The notes below the pieces were generated by a model, which was given only the letters and a program-made list of their open reading frames with translations, made no database searches and was not told where the DNA came from. Positions 33,405 through 33,868 of a stretch of 33,868 bases of DNA are shown piece by piece; position 1 is the stretch's first letter; the number at the start of each line of letters is the position of its first letter. The DNA comes from CAZLKT01 sp964560205. GTDB lineage: Bacteria > Pseudomonadota > Alphaproteobacteria > Holosporales > Holosporaceae. The translations under genes and the position numbers were made by a program. The stretch spans positions 1 to 33,868 of the forward strand of contig CAZLKT010000009.1 of NCBI GenBank assembly GCA_964560205.1, in the 5' to 3' direction.

Positions 33405-33420
33405 GGCACTGTTAACAAAC
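33405..33420. repeat. IS terminal inverted repeat, right copy
   Basis: GGCACTGTTAACAAAC, bordered by TA at 33403-33404, is the exact reverse complement of 205-220. This end lies next to the transposase stop codon, so it is the 3' (right) end of the element. Confidence 0.8.
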
Positions 33421-33868
33421 CTCCAATTTGATCAGAGCCATGGCTATAAAGCCCATAAAAGTATGATCTAGTTTATCAAATCGCATCGATAGTCTCCTAT
33501 TTTCTTTGATTTTGCAAAATAGATTCTCTATTCTATGACGCCATTTATAGACAGTTTTATCAAACCTGAACTTCTTTTTCCTGTTGCACTTGTTTGGTAT
33601 TTCTGCATTGATACCCTTCTGTTTTAAAAAATCCCTTATTTTTTTTGTGCCATACCCTCCAACAAACCTTTCTATTGCATGTTCATTCAGTACAATTTAT
33701 CATCTCGCATTGCAACTGTGGAGTCATGCATTTCTGCACCCATATTTCCTCATTCTTCCCCATATACTCTGTGTTTTAGCTCCTTTGCCGGCCACGTTTT
33801 ACCAAGACTCTGATGTGGCCCTCTTTTTTTTAACGCCCCTATGCCATGACGATGTGCTTTAACAGTTG
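33412..33868 (-). pseudogene. IS5-family transposase, C-terminal part, frameshifted
   Basis: On the minus strand the last 87 or so codons are open and read FRFDKTVYKWRHRIENLFCK, then IKENRRLSMRFDKLDHTFMG to a TAA at 33412-33414 inside the terminal repeat. This is the classical end of IS5 transposases (R..IENLF..IK..RRL..RFDK...F). Further upstream, at about 33800-33865, another frame shows TVKAHRHGIGALKK, matching the conserved 'DST.VKAHRH..GALKK' core with the DDE region. Between them are stops and loss of the expected 'DKGYD' segment (VGGYGTKK instead). The gene is not functional here as written. Confidence 0.75.

Larger units (their letters stand above)
33405..33868 (-). mobile_element. 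IS5-family insertion sequence, 3' part (runs off the right end)
   Basis: It starts at the terminal repeat and contains the C-terminal half of an IS5-type transposase on the minus strand, broken by stops and frame changes. Same orientation as the left copy. It interrupts the signal-peptide region of the eighth array gene. Confidence 0.75.

Noticed and set aside
1..33868. Toxin-antitoxin, polymorphic toxin, phage-defence or secretion-system locus
   Set aside because: No nuclease, deaminase, immunity, ATPase or secretion motifs are visible in the unknown proteins; only export signals and helical repeats.

Overview
The window looks like chromosomal DNA of a low-GC, host-associated alphaproteobacterium, probably Holosporales or Rickettsiales-like (inference). 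Supporting signs are a long-linker FtsZ ending in a DVPAFLRQ-type tail, a 41-residue alphaproteobacterial-type ribosomal protein L36, a Rickettsia-type isocitrate dehydrogenase relative, scattered single housekeeping genes, several decayed genes, and many secreted proteins without recognisable function. The record also carries a 100-N gap, and both ends lie inside copies of one IS5-family element in the same orientation, so it is probably a scaffold that stops at repeats.

Layout. 1-221: 5' part of an IS5-family element. 609-2303 (-): secreted, membrane-anchored protein with a Gln/Tyr/Asn-rich repeat tail. 2613-3082 (-): rpmJ-rpoZ pair. 3127-3626: broken Vat/CatB-type acetyltransferase. 3705-4781 (+): secreted conserved hypothetical. 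4795-6135 (-): degenerate isocitrate dehydrogenase homologue. 6328-9205 (+): lipA-miaA-lptG, closely packed. 9365-13379 (-): two secreted paralogues, each behind a near-consensus sigma-70 promoter. 14052-15632 (+): ftsZ. 15787-16197 (+): MazG/HisE-like pyrophosphohydrolase. 16255-16329: tRNA-Val(CAC). 16346-17048: about 150-bp tandem repeats copied from the 3' end of tatC, interrupted by the gap. 16998-17792 (-): tatC. 17943-18677 (-): AlaX-type alanyl-tRNA editing protein.

The right 15 kb (18.8-33.4 kb) is the most unusual part. Seven genes in a row on the + strand encode proteins with very similar signal peptides. Six of them are large (about 485-925 residues), helical and charged. At least five of these (18844, 20658, 22795, 27273, 30279) are built from a repeated module that opens with a (F/P)PL(L/F)xxD(Y/H) segment and closes with an EKH...KK...YxxxxxxxW segment; the 24805 product shows mainly the closing part. 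Every one of these genes, plus an eighth start codon cut off by the right-hand IS element, has an ATTGA box 56-64 bases upstream of its start, usually followed 17 bases later by a plausible -10. I read this as an expanding, co-regulated family of exported proteins, likely surface or effector proteins. The function is unknown. One member has a frameshift, one is truncated by the IS, and one decayed fragment lies between genes, so the family is being duplicated and lost.

The core genes serve lipoate synthesis, tRNA modification and quality control, LPS export, division, transcription, translation and Tat export. They do not form one functional pathway with the paralogue arrays.
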